A stretch of 64,000 nucleotides of DNA from Paenibacillus guangzhouensis. Its GTDB lineage: Bacteria; Bacillota; Bacilli; Paenibacillales; Paenibacillaceae. The notes beneath the pieces are model-generated. The model was not told the DNA's origin. It worked only from the letters and a program-made list of their open reading frames with translations, and did not search any database. The translations under genes were made by a program, and so were the position numbers. Where the stretch lies: the NCBI RefSeq assembly GCF_009363075.1, contig NZ_CP045293.1, positions 2,914,001 to 2,978,000 of the forward strand, written 5' to 3'. This document shows, in pieces, positions 8,509-17,591 of this stretch. The first letter of the stretch is position 1. Every line of letters starts with the position of its first letter.

Positions 8509-9148
8509 CTTCGTCCATATCCTTCCCATTATGCAAGTAGTACGCCAAGCTCAATAAATCTGTTGTAAAATCAGCCGTATGCACGCGCACATGCTGAGGT
8601 ACTTTTAAGATGACCGGCGCGAAATTCAGAATTGCCTCGACCCCTGCATTGACGAATGCATTGGCTACATTTTGTGCTTCGAGCGCTGGAACCGTAATAA
8701 TACCGATCCGAACATTATGTTCACGAACCGTTGCTTCCAAATCTTCCATCGGCTGTACCACAATATTGTTGATTTTGGTTCCGATTTTTGGTTGATAAGC
8801 ATCAAAGACAGCTACAATTTTCATATTATCCTTAAGATATGTATTGTAGTTGCTTAATGCTTGCCCGAGATTACCGGCCCCGACAAGAGCGACATTAATC
8901 TGCTGATTCAGCTTTAGAATCTGACGGATTTTCTGAATGAGATAGGCAACATCATAGCCGATCCCTTTACGGCCGAACTCACCAAAATACGCTAAATCTT
9001 TACGGATTTGAGCTGGATTCAAATCCAGCTTCAATCCAAGATCTTGCGAAGAGACGGTCAGCACTTCACGCTGCTGCAATTCACTTAAATAACGTAAATA
9101 AATGGGAAGACGACGTACAACTGCTTCAGATATTTTCATTGTTTTCAT
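8483..9148 (-). CDS. rex: Redox-sensing transcriptional repressor Rex
   Basis: Homodimeric repressor that leaves DNA when NADH binds, controlling fermentation and respiration genes. The 221 residues contain an N-terminal winged helix (ISEAVVRRLPIYLRYL, then LGLKLDLNPAQIRKDLAYFG for recognition), the Rossmann motif VALVGAGNLGQAL near residue 90, and a C-terminal domain-swap helix. The ATG at 9148 follows GAGGGGAG; the open frame continues upstream inside dinG without family similarity. It overlaps dinG by 23 bases and mtaD by 26 bases, making a tightly coupled dinG-rex-mtaD string. I found no clear full Rex operator in the window. Confidence 0.95.
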   Translation of the reverse strand: MKTMKISEAVVRRLPIYLRYLSELQQREVLTVSSQDLGLKLDLNPAQIRKDLAYFGEFGRKGIGYDVAYLIQKIRQILKLNQQINVALVGAGNLGQALSNYNTYLKDNMKIVAVFDAYQPKIGTKINNIVVQPMEDLEATVREHNVRIGIITVPALEAQNVANAFVNAGVEAILNFAPVILKVPQHVRVHTADFTTDLLSLAYYLHNGKDMDEDEEESMDH

Positions 9149-12017
9149 GGATGACTCCCCTCTCTTCCTCGTCCGACAGCCATTCTTGCATGCGAGGCAC
9201 GATCTGATCCAGGCGCATATGTTCCATCTTCGGCCCGGGTAAAGAATATAAGAAATACTTGCCATAATAAGATTCGATGACGCGGGTGTCATAAATAATG
9301 ACGATGCCTCGGTCTTGCGCGGTGCGCACCAGTCGGCCAAATCCTTGCTTGAACCGGATCACCGCTTGCGGAACCGATAATTTCATAAATGGATTCTTCT
9401 TCTCCTTCTGCAGCAGTTCCGCTTTCGCTTCAATGAGCGGATGATTCGGCGGCTGGAACGGAAGCCTCACAATGGCGAGACAGGTTAGTGCATCGCCTGG
9501 GATGTCGACTCCTTCCCAGAAGCTGCTCGTACCAAGAAGAACGGAGGCGGATTGATCTTGAAACCGCCGGGTGAGCTTGCTGCGATTCCCGCTGTCGATC
9601 CCTTGTCCAATAACTTGGATTTGATGTGGGCTCAGCAGCTCTTTTAATGGGTCATACACTTGCTTCATCATCCGATAAGAAGTGAATAGGACGAGCATTC
9701 TGCCTTGTGTGGCGACAGCTGCATCAGACAGCGACTTCACTAAAGTCTGAATGAAGTGGGCGTCCGGATTCGAGCCTTTGAGCATCGGGAAATCCCGTGG
9801 GATGACGACTAACGCCTGCTTCCGATACTGGAATGGCGATGGAAGCACCATGCTCTGAAGTCGCCCTTGATCCTGCGCTTCCTGTAGACCTAACTGCTCA
9901 ATCATATACTGAAACGATTTATCAACAGATAACGTCGCTGACGTGAGCACGATGCTCTTCTTGCTATCGAAGAAGTATTCCTTCAGCTGTGCGCTCACAT
10001 CCGCTGGAACGGCGAATAATTGCAAGGATTTGCTGCGGAAATGACCGCTCGCTTCCATCCAGAATACAACATTGGGTTCCTTCATTTTCATGAAATAACG
10101 AATATCATCGCGAGCACGTGCCAAATCCTTCACGGTACCAGATAGGTCCGTCACAGCCGCTTGAATGCCGTAATCTTCTTGCACATCACGAAGATCTTGG
10201 AGCAATCGTTCTGATTTGCGGACAATTTCATTCAAGAGGGCATTCAGCTGGTCTTCCAGCATGGAGGCCGTATCCCAATCATTTGGCATTTTCTCCGTCT
10301 GCAGACGATAGACATATTGTCCCTGCTCTTGGTTCGCATCGCTTGTTCGCTGTGGCATCATACTGAACAGGATTTCCGTTAGTTTGTCCCACATCTCCTT
10401 CGCATCGACAAGCTGTGAGTATGAATCCTCGATGATCTCACAAGCCATCTGCGCTTTTTCGTCGGGAATGACATGAAGCCGATTCCGAAGCGTTGGCAAT
10501 TGGCCATTCTTACTATCCTTAAGCAGACGCAGCAGAATATGAACAAGCCCGAAATACTTCACGTGCAGACCGAGATGTTTCCCGGCAACTTCCTCTAGAT
10601 GATGCGCCTCATCGATAACCAGATGATCATAGGCAGGCAAGAATCGATGATCTACCTTAATATCTGTGAACAATAAGGAGTGGTTCGTAATAATCACGTC
10701 AGCAATATTCGCCTCGTGCCTAGCACGATGATAGAAGCATTTGCGGAACCAAGGGCATGCCCGGTTCAGACAGGAATCGGTGTCGCTTGCGACCGTATCC
10801 CAGAAGTCAGCGCCTTTATTGCCGAAGTGAAGCTCTTCATTATCCCCATGCTCCGTCTCCGCGAGCCAGACCAGCATCTGTGCTGCTGTAATAATATCTT
10901 CCTTAGGCGTGACGAAGTCCTTCGTATTTATTTTATGTTCAAATTTGCGCAAGCACAAATAATGACTGCGCCCCTTTAACACCGATACTTTAAAATCAAC
11001 CGGCAGTATCGTCTTCAAAAGCGGCACATCCCGCTGTCTGATCTGCTCTTGCAGATTGATTGTATGTGTGCTGACGACGACTTTGTTCTCATTTTTGACA
11101 CTGTAGTAAATCGATGGAATGAGATATCCTAAGGATTTACCCGTTCCTGTACCCGCTTCCAACAGAAGATGATGGTCATCCTCCAGCGCCGAATTTACTT
11201 CATGGAACATAATATTCTGCGCTTCACGCTGTTCGAATTGAGGAAGGAATTGTCGCAGACGATCAATCGAATCTGTACAGAACTGTTCAAAGGTCTGCCC
11301 TTCGAGTGGATTGGATAGCATCTCTTCCCGTGGTGGCGGAATTTCCGTCCAGTCTTCAATTTGAAGTGCGAACTGACGGAATGCACGTCCACTATCATCG
11401 GTAATCACCGGTCGCATCTCACGATCTGCCAGCAGTTCATGCATGAACCAGTTCAGATCGCTGTCATCCTGCGCGAACAGGTCTGCCAATCGTTGAACCG
11501 CAAGGAGCGGCAAATCATCCAGCTTCGCTAGACACTTGAGCAGTACATGTGCTGTGGCTAGTGCATCGCTATCCGCTTGATGCGGACGTTCATGCGGAAT
11601 ATCGAACCACGAGGTCACTGCACCTAGTTGATACGTCGTTAATGCCGGGAAACAAATCCGCAAGAAGTCGATCGTATCCAAGATGCGTCCTGTGAATGGC
11701 AAATACCCCGTCTGATCAAGTGCCTGCTGCAAGAAGTTAAAGTCGAATGCAACGTGATGCGCAACGAGCACAACATCACCGAGAAGAGGTACCATCTCCA
11801 TCATCACATCGTCCAACGTTGGTGCATCAGCCACATCATCATTTGATATCCCGGTTAATTGGGTTATAAAAGGAGGGATATTCGTGCTTGGTTTCACAAG
11901 TGAAGTGAAAATGCGATCTATGGATAAATCATGATCTATAATAACAAGCCCAACCTGAATGATTTCATCGGTGGGCTGGTTTCCTGTTGTCTCAAAATCG
12001 AGAACTGCGAATTTCAT
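9126..12017 (-). CDS. dinG: DinG-type exonuclease/helicase
   Basis: A 963-residue fusion of a DEDDh 3'-5' exonuclease domain (DFETTG near residue 7, VAHHVAFDFNFL, HQADSDALAT with the catalytic His and Asp) and an XPD-like superfamily 2 helicase domain with Walker A EAGTGTGKSLGYLIP (about residue 265) and the box II DEAH in VIDEAHHLEE. Between them four Cys occur as in Fe-S helicases: one in SHYLCLRK and three in SCLNRACPWFRKCFYH with C-x4-C-x5-C spacing. Bacillus-type DinG proteins are described as having an N-terminal nuclease domain. Start at the ATG of MKFAVLDFETTG. It acts in DNA repair or replication, probably on structured DNA. Confidence 0.92.
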   Translation of the reverse strand: MKFAVLDFETTGNQPTDEIIQVGLVIIDHDLSIDRIFTSLVKPSTNIPPFITQLTGISNDDVADAPTLDDVMMEMVPLLGDVVLVAHHVAFDFNFLQQALDQTGYLPFTGRILDTIDFLRICFPALTTYQLGAVTSWFDIPHERPHQADSDALATAHVLLKCLAKLDDLPLLAVQRLADLFAQDDSDLNWFMHELLADREMRPVITDDSGRAFRQFALQIEDWTEIPPPREEMLSNPLEGQTFEQFCTDSIDRLRQFLPQFEQREAQNIMFHEVNSALEDDHHLLLEAGTGTGKSLGYLIPSIYYSVKNENKVVVSTHTINLQEQIRQRDVPLLKTILPVDFKVSVLKGRSHYLCLRKFEHKINTKDFVTPKEDIITAAQMLVWLAETEHGDNEELHFGNKGADFWDTVASDTDSCLNRACPWFRKCFYHRARHEANIADVIITNHSLLFTDIKVDHRFLPAYDHLVIDEAHHLEEVAGKHLGLHVKYFGLVHILLRLLKDSKNGQLPTLRNRLHVIPDEKAQMACEIIEDSYSQLVDAKEMWDKLTEILFSMMPQRTSDANQEQGQYVYRLQTEKMPNDWDTASMLEDQLNALLNEIVRKSERLLQDLRDVQEDYGIQAAVTDLSGTVKDLARARDDIRYFMKMKEPNVVFWMEASGHFRSKSLQLFAVPADVSAQLKEYFFDSKKSIVLTSATLSVDKSFQYMIEQLGLQEAQDQGRLQSMVLPSPFQYRKQALVVIPRDFPMLKGSNPDAHFIQTLVKSLSDAAVATQGRMLVLFTSYRMMKQVYDPLKELLSPHQIQVIGQGIDSGNRSKLTRRFQDQSASVLLGTSSFWEGVDIPGDALTCLAIVRLPFQPPNHPLIEAKAELLQKEKKNPFMKLSVPQAVIRFKQGFGRLVRTAQDRGIVIIYDTRVIESYYGKYFLYSLPGPKMEHMRLDQIVPRMQEWLSDEEERGVIHENNENI

Positions 12018-12135
12018 CGTAATAAGGTCCCTTCGTTCCAATGATCTCTTAAGCATAACAGATCACCCGGAATTTTGGAATTAGCTATTAACTACAGGTG
12101 CAAAATGTCAGTTGTTCATCCATAATTTTCAAAGA

Positions 12136-12765
12136 CTACATAAAGGAAGTTAATTCGCTGCCATACTGATAAGCACCTTCATACTCTGTGCTCTCGCATA
12201 GCTTCAAATTGGTGAGCGGTTCTTGAAATGTAGGATCCGCTTGGTGGGCAAATTGGAAATATTCTTGCGCCTTCTCGATATTCTGATTCTGCGCTTGAAT
12301 ACAGCCTAGAGCATTGTAAGAGATAGCCTTCAGCTTCTTGCTCTCGGTAAGGGGAATAATAAATTGAAAATGTCGATAAGCATCATTGAATTCATTCAAT
12401 TGCAAATAAGCCATTGCCAAATAAATGCGTCCAACTAATGAGTCTGGATACTGCCGAATGACTTGCTCGAACGCTTCCGCAGACAAATCATACATACATA
12501 ATTTGTAATATCCTTGGCCGCGTTGAAAAGCTTCACTTTGACTCTCAGGCAGTACGGACACTGAAGCATGTTCAGGCTGACTCTCACGCAAGACCCCCAT
12601 TTTCTCCTCGAATCGAAGCCATTCCTCCACAATGCCATCACTCATGGATTTCAGCAAGGTTAATTTCTGCTGCAAGTCCTGCTTAGCTCCACCTTGAGCC
12701 TTTGGATAATGCACAAGAATCTCATCCAACATTTCGTTCATTGTCGCAAATAAATGTTGAAACAT
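12136..12765 (-). CDS. Tetratricopeptide repeat protein
   Basis: A soluble 209-residue protein. The N-terminal third is helical and charged, with possible coiled-coil; the rest holds three TPR-like units, visible as YYKLCMYDLSAEAFEQVIRQYP, AMAYLQLNEFNDAYRHFQFI and ALGCIQAQNQNIEKAQEYF. TPRs mediate protein contacts; no enzyme motif is seen. A strong ribosome site (GAGGTGGGG) precedes the ATG. It stands between panD and dinG, where B. subtilis has no such gene, with spacers of about 100 bases on either side. Its partner is unknown. Confidence 0.8.
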   Translation of the reverse strand: MFQHLFATMNEMLDEILVHYPKAQGGAKQDLQQKLTLLKSMSDGIVEEWLRFEEKMGVLRESQPEHASVSVLPESQSEAFQRGQGYYKLCMYDLSAEAFEQVIRQYPDSLVGRIYLAMAYLQLNEFNDAYRHFQFIIPLTESKKLKAISYNALGCIQAQNQNIEKAQEYFQFAHQADPTFQEPLTNLKLCESTEYEGAYQYGSELTSFM

Positions 12766-12863
12766 AAATGCACCCCACCTCTAGCGAAAGTGAAATAATG
12801 ATGTACGACAGCTACATCTTCATTTTTCGTAAAGGTGGGGCATTTCATACTGGAAACCAACGA

Positions 12864-13247
12864 TTAAAGAATCGTGGCGTGAATTTCCTGATGGAGCTTA
12901 CTTACGATTTGATTGTTCTCACCTAGAATGACAACTTGTGGTTCATAGCTCTTCGCTTCCTCATTCGTCATCATCGCATAAGAAATAATAATGACCTGAT
13001 CGCCTGGCTGGACGAGTCGTGCCGCAGCGCCATTCAGACAAATGACACCGGAGCCTCGTTCACCAGGGATAACATACGTCTCTAACCGTGCGCCATTGTT
13101 ATTATTCACGATCTGTACGCGCTCGTTCTCCCACAGATCCGCTGCTTCCATTAAATCACGGTCAATCGTAATACTTCCAACATAATTCAAATTCGCTTCG
13201 GTCACCGTCGCCCGATGCAGCTTCGATTTCATCATATTTCTCAACAT
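12864..13247 (-). CDS. panD: Aspartate 1-decarboxylase proenzyme
   Basis: Makes beta-alanine from L-aspartate for pantothenate. The 127-residue proenzyme must cleave itself between Gly24 and Ser25 (in [16 protein letters not shown]) to make the pyruvoyl cofactor; this site, the N-terminal [15 protein letters not shown] and the later [17 protein letters not shown] with its conserved glycines are intact. The gene follows panC after 14 bases, with an AAGGGG ribosome site in the panC stop region. It is the last gene of the panBCD operon; a weak hairpin (about 12800-12818) follows but lacks a good T-tract. Confidence 0.96.
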   Translation of the reverse strand: MLRNMMKSKLHRATVTEANLNYVGSITIDRDLMEAADLWENERVQIVNNNNGARLETYVIPGERGSGVICLNGAAARLVQPGDQVIIISYAMMTNEEAKSYEPQVVILGENNQIVSKLHQEIHATIL

Positions 13248-13261
13248 ATGCAGTCAACCCC

Positions 13262-14140
13262 TTATAAAATTCGGTTATCGATTAAGCGTGTTGTGCCAAA
13301 TCGTACCGCTAGCGCAATGATCGCTTGACCTCGATGAGCATGAAGCGATGTACTCGCATCGAGTTCCGTTAATTGCGGGAAAGATAAGATTTCTACATAA
13401 TCGATATCGGCCTGGGGCGATGTCTCGATATGCTGAACAATACGCGCTCTAAGCTCTGATACCGTTGTGACCTCACCGGATTGCATCCAGGTATCGACTT
13501 GGAATAAGGATTGTGATAATACAAGTGCTTCTTGACGTTGTTGTTCCGATAAATAAACATTTCTAGAACTTAATGCTAGGCCATCTTCTTCACGAATGAT
13601 CGGACAAGGCACGATCGTCACCGGGAAATTCAAATCCTCCACCATTTGCTGGATCACAGCGACCTGCTGCGCATCCTTCATCCCGAAGAAAGCATAGTCC
13701 GGCTGTACAATATTGAACAATTTGGATACAACGGTCGTCACACCGTCGAAATGTCCTGGACGTCTTGCGCCGCATAGCAACGTCGTCACTTCTTTCACGT
13801 TGACTTTCGTCTTGGTTGGTGACGGGTACATCGTATCTACGGTTGGCAGGAAGACCAGGTCCACGCCTAGACGTTCAGCAAGCGCTAAATCACGCTCGGC
13901 GTCCCGCGGATATTTGTCTAAATCTTCGTTCGGGCCGAACTGAATCGGATTTACGAAAATACTCAGTACGACGATATCGCATTGCTCTTTGGCAGCGCGC
14001 ATGAGGCTCGCATGACCTTCATGCAAATAGCCCATGGTCGGTACAAAGCCGACGGTTGGGAGACGTCCTTCCTTGGTGCGCTCTTGTCGTAACTGAGCTA
14101 GCTGCTCGCGTAGCTCATGAATTTGCTCGATTGCGTTCAT
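13262..14140 (-). CDS. panC: Pantothenate synthetase
   Basis: ATP-dependent condensation of pantoate and beta-alanine to pantothenate. The 292 residues carry the nucleotidyltransferase HIGH-type motif VPTMGYLHEGHASLM (about residue 33), FVNPIQFGPNEDLDKYPR, the KLFNIVQPDYAFFGMKDAQQ region and the KMSKS-like EEDGLALSSRNVYLS. The start ATG overlaps the panB stop (ATGA), giving translational coupling. Confidence 0.97.
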   Translation of the reverse strand: MNAIEQIHELREQLAQLRQERTKEGRLPTVGFVPTMGYLHEGHASLMRAAKEQCDIVVLSIFVNPIQFGPNEDLDKYPRDAERDLALAERLGVDLVFLPTVDTMYPSPTKTKVNVKEVTTLLCGARRPGHFDGVTTVVSKLFNIVQPDYAFFGMKDAQQVAVIQQMVEDLNFPVTIVPCPIIREEDGLALSSRNVYLSEQQRQEALVLSQSLFQVDTWMQSGEVTTVSELRARIVQHIETSPQADIDYVEILSFPQLTELDASTSLHAHRGQAIIALAVRFGTTRLIDNRIL

Positions 14141-15027
14141 TGCACAGTTTCCGCCTTTCGTTCCTGCTTACGTGCGCCATAGAGGCTCTCTACAACAGCG
14201 TCTTCCGCTGTAAAGACATGCTCAGGCGCTGGGAAGCTGCCTTCTTTGACCTCTTGCACATATTGTGAAATGCCTTGCCGGATTAACGCCCCGACATCGG
14301 CATAGGTTTTGACGAACTTCTTAGCTCGATAAGGTGATGCATACGTAACGACGTCGTGGAATACCAATACTTGACCGTCGCATCCACGTCCAGCGCCGAT
14401 GCCAATGGTTGGAATACGCAATTGTTCCGAGATATACGTTGCTACTTCTTCGGTCACAAGCTCCAAGACGATCGCAAATGCACCGGCACGTTCTAACGCT
14501 TTGGCATCCTCTAACAGTCGCTTCGCATCCTCCGGCACTTTTCCTTGCACCCGGAATCCACCGATTTGATGAACAGATTGCGGTGTAAGTCCGATATGCC
14601 CTACAACAGGCACGCCGGCTTTGACAACAGCATCCACGGCAAGCGCAATTTCCGCACCGCCCTCCATCTTGACTGCATGTGCTCTGCCCTCCTGCATGAG
14701 TCGCGCCACATTGCGCAGCGTCTGATCAACGCTGCCATGATACGTCATGAACGGCATATCGGCAACCACGAAGGTATCTTGTGCTCCGCGTACGACGGAA
14801 CGAGTATGATACACCATATCATCAATCGTTACGGGTAATGTGGAATCGTAACCGAGTACGACATTCCCTAAGGAGTCACCGACGAGAATCATGTCGACCC
14901 CAGCTTCTTCCGCCAAAACAGCCGATGGATAATCATACGCCGTAATCATCGTGATCGGGTTCTTATCCACCTTCATTTGTTTGAACTTCGGAATTGTTAG
15001 TCGTTGTTTGCGTTTCATTTCAGTCAT
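14137..15027 (-). CDS. panB: 3-methyl-2-oxobutanoate hydroxymethyltransferase
   Basis: First committed enzyme of pantothenate synthesis; transfers hydroxymethyl from methylene-tetrahydrofolate to ketoisovalerate. The 296-residue TIM barrel has MITAYDYPSAVLAEEAGVDMILVGDSLGNV (metal-binding Asp in VGDS), VVADMPFMTYH, AVKMEGG and PTIGIGAGRGCDGQVLV, all family hallmarks. The ATG at 15027 has AAGGGATG upstream. It lies 38 bases after the terminator hairpin of the leader described at 15028-15252, so its expression is probably set by readthrough of that attenuator. Confidence 0.97.
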   Translation of the reverse strand: MTEMKRKQRLTIPKFKQMKVDKNPITMITAYDYPSAVLAEEAGVDMILVGDSLGNVVLGYDSTLPVTIDDMVYHTRSVVRGAQDTFVVADMPFMTYHGSVDQTLRNVARLMQEGRAHAVKMEGGAEIALAVDAVVKAGVPVVGHIGLTPQSVHQIGGFRVQGKVPEDAKRLLEDAKALERAGAFAIVLELVTEEVATYISEQLRIPTIGIGAGRGCDGQVLVFHDVVTYASPYRAKKFVKTYADVGALIRQGISQYVQEVKEGSFPAPEHVFTAEDAVVESLYGARKQERKAETVQ

Positions 15028-15252
15028 TTCTCATCATCCCTTCTTTTCTGTATTGTGCGCAAAACAAAAAAACCTTTTAGCATTTCCACTAAAAAGGTCA
15101 CCGTACAAAAAAGAATCATGGTGCTGATCCTTCTGTCTCGGTCCCTTCGGCTCAGAGCAGAATCCATAGTCCACTAAGATATAGAGTTCAATTGGAATGC
15201 TAGTACAAATCTGTTAGAGTGCAGTTCAACAATCGTTGATACTGCCTCTTCA
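15028..15252 (-). promoter_or_regulatory. panB leader with a pan-motif-like stem and attenuator
   Basis: A 256-base spacer separates birA from panB. The minus-strand RNA starts after an extended -10 box. Its first hairpin (about 15217-15248) pairs GAG-GCAGT-TCAAC with GTTGA-ACTGC-CTC and leaves two unpaired A residues, one on each strand. This matches the known pan RNA motif described upstream of panB as a stem with two bulged A residues. A second hairpin follows at about 15133-15172 (TTCTG/CAGAA with an unpaired A), then a terminator 38 bases before panB. The layout fits a regulatory leader. The ligand is not known to me. Confidence 0.55.
15066..15097 (-). terminator. Terminator in the panB leader
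   Basis: Minus-strand stem CCTTTTTAG/CTAAAAGG (15089-15097 with 15073-15080) followed by seven T residues. It sits 38 bases before the panB start, so it is likely an attenuator. It could also end birA transcription. Confidence 0.8.
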
Positions 15253-15258
15253 CAGACA

Positions 15259-15267
15259 AGTATAACA
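15259..15267 (-). promoter_or_regulatory. Extended -10 promoter element for panBCD
   Basis: Minus strand TGTTATACT (TG plus TATACT box at 15259-15264). No good -35 is seen, as expected for an extended -10 promoter. A start near 15252 would place the pan-motif-like stem at the 5' end of the RNA. Confidence 0.45.
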
Positions 15268-15283
15268 AAATCAGTGCGCATTT

Positions 15284-16258
15284 TCATCTGTGAAATTCCA
15301 CATCGCCCGAGAAAATTTTACGTCGCTCGCCTGTAGCCGTTTCGGTGATCCACAACGCACCAAGTTCATCAAGCTGCTCTGCGATGCCCGTTACTTTCCC
15401 TTGCAGGGTATTAATGGTGATCGGTCGATGGAGCGAAATAGATAGCGCCTCCCATAACGTTCGAATCGGAGCAAAGCCCTGTTCATGATATAGCGCATAG
15501 AGCGTCTCGAACTCAGCCAAGAACTCGGTAATAATCGCGGTACGGTCTATCTTCGTACCAGATTCAATCTTTAGCGAAGTTGCCACGTCGCGAAGCTGCT
15601 CTGGATAATCCTCTTGATCCAAGTTCACACTAATGCCGATTCCAGCGATGCAATACCGAACCCGCTCATCCTCAGCGTTTGACTCAAGCAAGATCCCGCT
15701 AATTTTCTTCGTTCCCACAAGCAGGTCATTCGGCCATTTGATACCGATCGAAATAGGCACCAGCCTTTGAAGGGAACGGCAAAGGGCTACGGCGATAAGT
15801 AAGGTTAGCTGCGGCGTGAACTGCAAGGAGGTCTGAGGCTTCAGAATCAGACTCATCCAGATTCCTTTGCCGGATGGGGAATAGAAAGCCCGTCCCATAC
15901 GACCGCGACCTGAAGTCTGTTCTTCCGCAATGACTAATGTCCCTTCCGGCGCCCCCTGCTCCGCCAATTGGTGAGCGATAATCTGGGTTGAAGGCGTCGA
16001 TTCCAACAATTTGATTTGCTGCCCCATCACAGATGATTTCAGCTGGCTGAGCAGCATCAAGGTATTCAATCGGTCCGGCTTCTGCTTCAGCCGATAGCCT
16101 ACGCGAGGAATCGCATCGAACTCATAGCCTTGGCTTCGCAGCTTATTGATTTGCTTCCATACCGCCGTACGACTTATTTGCAGCTGCCGGCTGATTTCTT
16201 CTCCCGATATGTACGCATCTGGTTTGGCTAATAACAGTTGTAATAATGGTTCACTCAT
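15284..16258 (-). CDS. birA: Biotin operon repressor / biotin-protein ligase
   Basis: Bifunctional BirA of 324 residues. An N-terminal winged helix (GEEISRQLQISRTAVWKQINKLRSQGY cut as a typical HTH at about residues 18-45) suggests it also represses biotin genes. The ligase domain has the adenylate-binding EEQTSGRGRMGRAFYSP, KWPNDLLVGTKKISGILLE and a C-terminal SH3-like end. The ATG overlaps the end of cca by 8 bases and has only a weak ribosome site, so it may depend on coupled translation. Same order (cca-birA-panB) as B. subtilis. Confidence 0.95.
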   Translation of the reverse strand: MSEPLLQLLLAKPDAYISGEEISRQLQISRTAVWKQINKLRSQGYEFDAIPRVGYRLKQKPDRLNTLMLLSQLKSSVMGQQIKLLESTPSTQIIAHQLAEQGAPEGTLVIAEEQTSGRGRMGRAFYSPSGKGIWMSLILKPQTSLQFTPQLTLLIAVALCRSLQRLVPISIGIKWPNDLLVGTKKISGILLESNAEDERVRYCIAGIGISVNLDQEDYPEQLRDVATSLKIESGTKIDRTAIITEFLAEFETLYALYHEQGFAPIRTLWEALSISLHRPITINTLQGKVTGIAEQLDELGALWITETATGERRKIFSGDVEFHR

Positions 16259-17591
16259 TTTCTTGTATCACTCGATTCACTTCATCTAGGATAGCGCTGC
16301 GTGTATTTGGAATCTCCCCCATCGCAACGCGGTATAACATTTGCTTCAATAATTCACCAAGCCAAGGTCCTGGAGTCTTCTTTAGGTGTTTGACGATATC
16401 TTGCCCTCGAATAGCTAGATCAGACAATTGACTCGTCTCAAGTGCTGCCAGCCAAGTTGCACCGTATTCCCTGAGTTCACCGATCATGGCTGTATCATTG
16501 AACAGTCGACGCAAGAACAGCTGATCAACAGCCAACAGATGAAGCAGCCTACTGGCTGTAACCTTGCCAAAGTCGATGATCGCTTGGGTCCATAAGGAAT
16601 AGACACCAACGCCCTTCTGATTACTAGCATGCTGTATCTCTTCAGTCCACTCGATCAATTGCATTAACTTAACAATATCCGAAGCAGTCCGATTAGCGAA
16701 TTTTAATCGCTTCATGAGTTCATCAGCCATTTCTGATCTTACACCACAACGGTGAAATAGGAGTGCCCATCTCGTAATCGCGTCATGTTCCAGAGCACAA
16801 TCCCATTCGGTTATAGCTTGAATGTCACTGATCAATTCGACTCGAGATAAGACCTCTTGATCATCTGTGACAAGTTCAGATAGAGATGCCTTCGTATGCG
16901 ATACAAGTCCACTGTGTACGAGCAGCCGCAATCCATGTTCGAGACTTAGCAAGGACTTCTCGACAACCTTCTCTAATTCCGTACGAACACGTTCCATCGC
17001 AATATATTGCAGCTTATCTCGGTGATGAATCAGCGCAAGCCAAGTCGGTCCGTCGATCTGACAGTCGTAGCAGGCTGCGAACCGGATCGCACGCAGCATC
17101 CGAAGCGCGTCCTCTTGAAACCTCGCATCAGCCTCACCGACACACCGTACAATACGTTGCTTCAGATCATGTTGCCCATCAAACGGATCGTGGAGCTTCC
17201 CCCCCACATCGAGAGCCATCGCATTGAATGTAAAGTCTCTACGCTCCAAATCCCCTTCTAAATGCTGAATAAACGCAACCTCCGTAGGACGTCGATAATG
17301 CTCATATTCTGATTCTTTACGGAAAGTCGTCACTTCGAAAAGGTTCTTGTCTATCACAACCGTCATGGTACCGTGTTGAAGCCCTGTTGGAATCGTATGG
17401 TCGAAAATAGACATAACCTCTGCAGGCAGCGCAGAGGTTGTAATGTCTACATCATGAATGGGCTTATGCAGTAATGTATCCCGCACGCAGCCTCCAACAA
17501 GATAGGCTTCAAATCCAGCCTCATTCAATTGCATAAGCACAGACTTCGCACCTGCAACCAAAATCGGATCCGCTTGAATTTGATCCCACAT
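16251..17591 (-). CDS. cca: CCA tRNA nucleotidyltransferase
   Basis: Adds or repairs the 3' CCA of tRNAs. The 446-residue class II enzyme has the signature LVGGCVRDTLLHKPIHDVDI (GGxVRD and the DxD metal site, about residues 31-50), RRDFTFNAMALD, and the nucleotide-selecting ERVRTELEK. The start ATG abuts the bshA stop (TAAATG). The C-terminal half is the usual helical tRNA-contacting region. Confidence 0.95.
   Translation of the reverse strand: MWDQIQADPILVAGAKSVLMQLNEAGFEAYLVGGCVRDTLLHKPIHDVDITTSALPAEVMSIFDHTIPTGLQHGTMTVVIDKNLFEVTTFRKESEYEHYRRPTEVAFIQHLEGDLERRDFTFNAMALDVGGKLHDPFDGQHDLKQRIVRCVGEADARFQEDALRMLRAIRFAACYDCQIDGPTWLALIHHRDKLQYIAMERVRTELEKVVEKSLLSLEHGLRLLVHSGLVSHTKASLSELVTDDQEVLSRVELISDIQAITEWDCALEHDAITRWALLFHRCGVRSEMADELMKRLKFANRTASDIVKLMQLIEWTEEIQHASNQKGVGVYSLWTQAIIDFGKVTASRLLHLLAVDQLFLRRLFNDTAMIGELREYGATWLAALETSQLSDLAIRGQDIVKHLKKTPGPWLGELLKQMLYRVAMGEIPNTRSAILDEVNRVIQENE

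Noticed and set aside
10680-10979. Plus-strand frame antisense to dinG
   Set aside because: Shadow of the helicase gene; no start context.
12800-12818. Terminator between panD and the TPR gene
   Set aside because: Stem of six pairs but the following sequence is not T-rich enough to call.
15270-15300. Rex-operator-like TGTGAAATTCCACA at the end of birA
   Set aside because: It is only a partial match to the inverted repeat and lies in the coding end of birA.
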